64,000 nt of DNA, from assembly GCA_043803805.1 (NCBI GenBank), contig JAZDJP010000104.1:46612-110611 (forward strand), given 5' to 3'. The position numbers and the translations under genes were made by a program. The notes below the pieces were generated by a model. The model made no database searches. It saw only the letters and a list, made by a program, of their open reading frames with translations, and was not told where the DNA came from. Shown here piece after piece: positions 60,201-64,000 of the stretch. The stretch's first letter is position 1, and every line of letters starts with the position of its first letter. The DNA is from JAZDJP01 sp043803805. Its GTDB lineage: Bacteria > Planctomycetota > JAZDJP01.

Positions 60201-63200
60201 ACATTCACGGGGAGCGCGGACAGCATTACATTCAACGGATCGTTCACGCTTTCCGGAGGCACATTCAACGCCGGGAATCAGACCATCACGGCGAAGAAGG
60301 ACTGGACCTGTTCCGGGGGAACGCTTGACGCCGGCACAAGCACAGTCGTCTTCTGCTACGACCAGACCATCACGGGAAGCCACACACTCTACAATGTGAC
60401 ATTCGCAAACGGTGGCTCGACGTTAAAGACCGCGAACCTGGCATCCGGGACGACTCTCACGGTCTCCGGAACGCTCGCGCTTTCGGGCACAAGTGGAGAC
60501 ATGATTGTTTCAGGAAGCGGCACAATCGAAGCCAAGGGAGACATCACGGAAAGCGATCGCGACTTCGGCGGGACGGCGACGATTTTGGTGAATGGCGCCG
60601 GGAATCAAACTCTCACAGGATCCGCGACGGAGACGGCCGGAAGCCTCCCGAATCTTATCATTAATAAAGCATCCGGCACGCTCACGCTTGCCGGGACGAT
60701 CCGCACGAAGAAAAACTGGACGTACACGGCAGGCACGCTGGATGCCGGCACAAGCACGGTGGTATTCTGCTATGACCAGACCATCACGGGAAGCCACACA
60801 CTCTACAACGTGACATTTAAAAACAGCGGTTCCACGTTAAAGACCGCGACAATCGCCTCCGGGACGACTCTCACCGCGACGGGGACGCTTGCGCTATCGG
60901 GCACAGCCGGGGACATGATTATTTCCGGCGGCGGCACGATTGAAGCCAGAGGCGACATCACGGAAAGCGATCGAAACTTCGGCGGGACGGCGACAATTCT
61001 AATCGTCGGCACCGGAAATCAAACCCTCACAGGCACGGCGACGGAAACCGCCGGAAGCCTTCCGAATCTCACCATCGCCAAATCAAGCGGCACGCTTTCT
61101 CTCGCCGGCACAATCCGGACAATGAAGAATTGGACGTACACGGCGGGGACTCTGGATGCCGGCACAAGCACCGTGGTCTTCTGCTATGACCAGACCATCA
61201 CGGGAAGCCACACGCTTCACAACGTGATGTTCAGCAATAGCGGCACATCGTTAAGGACCATTTCGCTTGACTCCGGAACCACTCTCACCGCAACCGGGAC
61301 GCTCACATGCGCGAGCGCGAACGGCGCCTCGATCGCGCTAAACGGCGGCACGCTGGAAGCGCAAGGCGACATCGGCATAGCGACGAGCGCGGTTATTTAC
61401 GGCTCGACGACATTCAATATCACAGGCGGCGCGAACCAGACCTGGACCTATAACGGCGGCACAAACACATTCCGATTCTCGCCAATCATCAACAAAACCG
61501 GCGGCGAAATCGCGCTTGCGTCGTCCCTAAGCTTGAATTACTCCGGACAAGACCTCACCGTGACCGCGGGGACGTTTAATCTCGCCGGCTACACTCTTTA
61601 CGTAAACGACGCCCTCTCCGTCGGAACAAGCGGAACATTCAAACTCCAGGGCGGAGAAACCGTCACACGCGGCAGTCTGTCGCTTGCCGCCGGCTCGACG
61701 GTGATGTATAACGGCGGCGGGAATTACACGGGATTGCCCCTTGGAAACTCATACAAAAACCTCACATTCGACGGCGCGGGTGGAATCTGGCGGCTTTCCA
61801 GCCCCCTTGACGTGAACGGCGCCCTGACCCTGGCCGACGGGACGCTCGATGCTGATGGCCATGGGATGACCGTGGCGGGGAACTGGGCGAAAACCAACGG
61901 GACCTTCACGGCGAGCGGCAACACGGTGGTCCTCACCGGGGGAAATCAGACTATCACGGGGGCGAACACATTCGCATCCCTCACCAAGGAAACCGCCTCG
62001 GGGACGCTCACATTCGCGGCCGGCGTCACGCAGACCGTGACGGGGACGCTCACCCTGAACGGAACGGCGGGAGCAACTCTCGCGCTCCGAAGCGATTCAG
62101 ACGGCACGGCGTGGAGAATTGATCCGCAGGGGACCCGGCGCGTGGCGTATCTCGACGTCAAGGACTCCGACAACATCGCCGCCACGGCCGTCGCCGCGAC
62201 GACAAAGAGCGTCAATTCCGGGAACAACACGAACTGGACGTTTAACACCACGCACCCCTTCACGTGGACCGGGAGCGCGGACAATAACTGGACTCCCGGC
62301 GCGAACTGGAGCGGGAACGCGGCGCCGGGGGGGGACGATCTGGCGGTTTTCGACGGGACGTGTTCCTCCAACTGCTCTCCTGTAATTAACGCCGCCGTCT
62401 CCGTGCGCGGGGTGGTGATGGAAAGCGGCTTCGGCGGCACGCTCACCCAGGGAACGGGAAACGCCCTTACAATCGGCGCCTCCGGATTCACTCTGGCCGG
62501 AGGGGCGTTTGCCGGATCGAGCGGCGCCCTTGATCTTAATGGGGCTCTGGCGATTTCCGGCGGGACGTTCACGGCGCCCTCGGGGGCCTTCACGGTGGCC
62601 GGGAACTGGACGAAGACCGGGGGGACATTCACAAGCGGGGTGAACACGGTCACATTCGATGGCGGGAATAACCAGGTTCTGACCACGGGCGGGACGGATT
62701 CTGGGAGCGATTTTAATCATCTCACCATCGCCAAAACTTCCGGGACGGTGTCGCTCGCCACGAACGCCCTGGACGTGGATGGGACGTTGCTCATCGAGGA
62801 CGGGACGTTTTCGCCGGGGTCTCTCGGCGTGACGGCCGGGACTTTATATATGGAAGGCGGGCTATTCTCCGGTGGAATCGGCGCCCTTGATATTAATGGA
62901 GACGTCACGTTCTACGGGGGAGGCATGACCGCCCCCAGCGGGACGTTCACGGTATCCGGCGACTGGCTTTTCACGGCGGGTTCGTTCAGCGCGGGGACGG
63001 GCGAAGTCATATTCGACGGCGCATCCGCCCAGGACATTTGGGGGGATGACACGGCATTTTATGATATCGCCCTTGCCGGCAGCGCCCTCCAGAGGGTGTG
63101 GCTCCCGGCGGCGGCGCTTCATCAAATTTCGGTCACGAACGAACTGGACACGGTGCGGTTCGAGACGGGATTTACGACAACCGCTCTCGATCTCGGCGCG

Positions 63201-64000
63201 AACGCCTTCGCGGTGTTCAAATCCGGTGGGAATTATTCCGTCGCGACGCTTTCGGCCGACGGGTCCTCCGGGGATATATACCTCCGGCCCTCGGGCACGG
63301 GCGCCTGGAACCTGGCCGTCTCCGGGGCGAACCCCTCCGCGAGTCATGTGTCCGTGAAGGGAAGCGACGCCTCGGGCGGAAATGTCATCACCGCCACGGA
63401 TGATTGCTCGGACGAGGGCGGCAACACAAACTGGAATTTCGGCGGGACAAGCGCCGTTGTCGTTTCCTTCAGCCCCTCGGACGAACACTTCACGGAAAGC
63501 AGCATCAATATCACGCTCACCGCCACGCCCTCAACCGGCGTCACCATGCACTACACCACAAACGGAACCACCCCCACGAAATCCAGCGCCACCTATACGA
63601 CCCCCTTCTCCATTTCCGCCTCGTCCAATATCCGTGCCATCGCGGTGGAGGACGAGGGCGGCGCGAACGAAAAAATTTCCCCGGTGTATGGCAAGCACTA
63701 CTACAAAATCGCCGCGTCGGATTGCTATGCGCGCAAGACCTACGGCGTCGGGGCGTTTATGGTTCTGGGCGAAAGCCGGATATTCACGGGCCAGGTGTGG
63801 TGGCCGGGTCCGGACGGGGTCAATGATAATATGGGCGGTGACGACGTCCGCGAGAGCGCCCTCGACGAGGACATCGCGTGGACGGCGACGGAAGGCGCCA
63901 TCCAGAAAATCACGGGAGACTCCACCGGCGGCAAGGCCGTGTTCACCCATTCCGGGGTTCCGGACTCCGGTTACACGGTGACGGTTTCCATCGGGGGGAA
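57300..64000 (+). CDS. Giant repetitive secreted adhesin-like protein (C-terminus beyond the window)
   Basis: The frame is open from the ATG at 57300 (GGAGGG seven bases before) to the window end: 2,233 codons without a stop. A signal peptide covers about residues 1-28. The protein consists of beta-helix-type repeats rich in Gly, Thr, Ser, Asn and Ala. Three super-blocks each open with a W-x-G-type motif (VWDGGGGDNNW, RWTGGGADENW, TWTGSADNNW) at 57393, 59964 and 62265. Within blocks a 137-138-residue unit containing STVVFCYDQTITGSH recurs. Near 63460 comes a chitobiase/hexosaminidase C-terminal-type domain (TMHYTTNGTTPTKSSATYTT). It is probably a surface or matrix adhesin, possibly exported by the adjacent secretin. 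Confidence 0.85.
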   Translation, partial: MTRSSRRRHIIGFGTLLCLLVSFPVFAASRVWDGGGGDNNWTTAGNWSADTVPGSSDTVTFDSTSTKACAIDANISVAGFTIASGYTGTITQGSGRTVTVGASDFSQSDGTFAGSADSITFNGSFTLAGGTFTAGNQTITAKKHWTYTAGTFNAGASTVVFCYDQTITGSHTLNNVTFENGGSTLKTATIASGTTLTVSGTLALSGTVGDLSISGSGTIEAKGDITESDRDFGGTATILVNGTGNQTLTGSATETAGSLPNFTINKSSGTLTLAGTIRTKKNWTYTAGTLDAGTSTVVFCYDQTITGSHTLYNVTFKNSGSTLKTVTIASGTTLTATGTLALSGTSGDMIISGGTVEAKGDITESDRNFGGTATILVNGTGNQTLTGTATETAGSLPNLTIAKSSGTLSLAGTIRTMKNWTLAAGALDAGTSTVVFCYEQTITGSHTLNNVMFSNSGTSLRTISLDSGTTLTATGALTCASLNGASVVINGGTLEAQGDINVTTSALFYGSTAFNITGGANQTWTYNGGTNTFRYSPTVNKTGGEIALASNLSLNYSGQDLAVTAGTFNLAGYNLTVNDILSAGASGTFKLQGGETVTRGSLSLAAGSTVIYNGSGNYTGLPLGNSYKNLTFDGAGAWTLTSALSVGGAGEDLTLTQGTLDLAGYTLSVNDVLSVGSAGTLKLQGGETITRSSLSLATGSTIDYNGSGSYTGLLLGNAYSNLVFDGSGTWTLTSALTVGSNLTLAGGVLNAGGNAITLAGNWAHSGGTYTPAGNTVILSGGNQTISGSTTFYNLTKEVTAPATLTFAAGEKQTVTGTLDLNGASGNLLSLRSSTTGTAWQVDPQGTRSVRYADVKDSDNTNAVAIRAYTSENSGNDTNWVFAGADPYRWTGGGADENWTTGANWEGGTAPGSSHTATFDGTTSKNCAINANLNVAGIAIQSDYLGTITQGSGKTITVGASDFTQASGTFTGSADSITFNGSFTLSGGTFNAGNQTITAKKDWTCSGGTLDAGTSTVVFCYDQTITGSHTLYNVTFANGGSTLKTANLASGTTLTVSGTLALSGTSGDMIVSGSGTIEAKGDITESDRDFGGTATILVNGAGNQTLTGSATETAGSLPNLIINKASGTLTLAGTIRTKKNWTYTAGTLDAGTSTVVFCYDQTITGSHTLYNVTFKNSGSTLKTATIASGTTLTATGTLALSGTAGDMIISGGGTIEARGDITESDRNFGGTATILIVGTGNQTLTGTATETAGSLPNLTIAKSSGTLSLAGTIRTMKNWTYTAGTLDAGTSTVVFCYDQTITGSHTLHNVMFSNSGTSLRTISLDSGTTLTATGTLTCASANGASIALNGGTLEAQGDIGIATSAVIYGSTTFNITGGANQTWTYNGGTNTFRFSPIINKTGGEIALASSLSLNYSGQDLTVTAGTFNLAGYTLYVNDALSVGTSGTFKLQGGETVTRGSLSLAAGSTVMYNGGGNYTGLPLGNSYKNLTFDGAGGIWRLSSPLDVNGALTLADGTLDADGHGMTVAGNWAKTNGTFTASGNTVVLTGGNQTITGANTFASLTKETASGTLTFAAGVTQTVTGTLTLNGTAGATLALRSDSDGTAWRIDPQGTRRVAYLDVKDSDNIAATAVAATTKSVNSGNNTNWTFNTTHPFTWTGSADNNWTPGANWSGNAAPGGDDLAVFDGTCSSNCSPVINAAVSVRGVVMESGFGGTLTQGTGNALTIGASGFTLAGGAFAGSSGALDLNGALAISGGTFTAPSGAFTVAGNWTKTGGTFTSGVNTVTFDGGNNQVLTTGGTDSGSDFNHLTIAKTSGTVSLATNALDVDGTLLIEDGTFSPGSLGVTAGTLYMEGGLFSGGIGALDINGDVTFYGGGMTAPSGTFTVSGDWLFTAGSFSAGTGEVIFDGASAQDIWGDDTAFYDIALAGSALQRVWLPAAALHQISVTNELDTVRFETGFTTTALDLGANAFAVFKSGGNYSVATLSADGSSGDIYLRPSGTGAWNLAVSGANPSASHVSVKGSDASGGNVITATDDCSDEGGNTNWNFGGTSAVVVSFSPSDEHFTESSINITLTATPSTGVTMHYTTNGTTPTKSSATYTTPFSISASSNIRAIAVEDEGGANEKISPVYGKHYYKIAASDCYARKTYGVGAFMVLGESRIFTGQVWWPGPDGVNDNMGGDDVRESALDEDIAWTATEGAIQKITGDSTGGKAVFTHSGVPDSGYTVTVSIGG
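57390..62264 (+). repeat. Nested coding repeats of the adhesin
   Basis: A unit of about 411-414 bp (TGC of FCYDQ at 57783, 58197 and 58608) repeats within each super-block. The super-blocks start at 57393 and 59964 (2,571 bp apart) and 62265 (2,301 bp later). Long near-identical stretches occur, for example 57955-58020 against 60535-60600. Confidence 0.85.

Noticed and set aside
1..64000. Insertion sequences, prophage, tRNA or rRNA genes
   Set aside because: No transposase, integrase or phage structural frame was recognised, and no tRNA cloverleaf or rRNA sequence was seen by eye; a covariance-model scan would be needed to be certain about tRNAs.

Overview
The window reads as chromosomal DNA of a GC-rich, Gram-negative, probably anaerobic or fermentative bacterium. 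Evidence for an outer membrane is a beta-barrel porin, a secretin and two Pst substrate-binding proteins with export signals. An ECF sigma factor fused through a membrane helix to a large glycosidase-like domain, Asp-box and clan GH-A hydrolases, a very large repetitive adhesin and many dispersed intergenic repeats point to the PVC group (Planctomycetota, Lentisphaerota, Verrucomicrobiota) or a neighbouring uncultured phylum. That placement is inference; the window holds no rRNA or tRNA gene that I can see.

Layout. 1-3.3 kb: a leftward operon of XRE-cupin regulator, short-chain dehydrogenase, fused CoA-transferase and thiolase, which fits 3-hydroxybutyrate/acetoacetate-type metabolism. 3.3-4.7 kb: a decayed WD40-like fragment, then an overlapping small-protein/nucleotidyltransferase pair. 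4.8-13.3 kb: a leftward carbohydrate block with an Asp-box protein, the sigma-glycosidase fusion and a clan GH-A enzyme. 13.4-30.5 kb: a large phosphate-starvation island: truncated pstS, phoB, phoR, a PiT transporter, a CBS-GGDEF protein, a porin, pstSCAB-phoU, then a second pst operon with two unequal pstB genes and a second phoU. Five promoter regions in this island carry direct repeats of a CTRAC-type hexamer at an exact 11-bp period, which I read as this organism's Pho box. 30.6-36.2 kb: orphan membrane protein and lipoprotein genes, a GH20 enzyme and a membrane protein. 36.6-46.3 kb: a 2-oxoacid:ferredoxin oxidoreductase operon with a fused FAD/ferredoxin subunit, then ptb-buk; together these could turn 2-oxo acids into acyl-CoA, acyl phosphate and ATP. 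An aminotransferase and a nucleotide-sugar epimerase follow. 46.6-64 kb: a surface protein with five 180-bp repeats, a type IV pilus/type II secretion module (PilB divergent from a PilM-PilN fusion, PilO, pseudopilin, secretin), and the first 2,233 codons of an adhesin that runs off the window.

Most notable points. (1) PstB2 and PstB3 of the second pst operon carry complementary defects, so that a heterodimer would have one consensus and one degenerate ATP site. (2) The sigma-glycosidase fusion contains an internal in-frame ATG with its own Shine-Dalgarno sequence just before the membrane helix. (3) A Pho-box family can be read directly from the sequence. (4) Several families of intergenic repeats sit between genes, sometimes inside operons, and at least one extends a coding sequence. 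(5) Four genes have a -10 box 7-10 nt before the ATG and no Shine-Dalgarno sequence, suggesting leaderless mRNAs.
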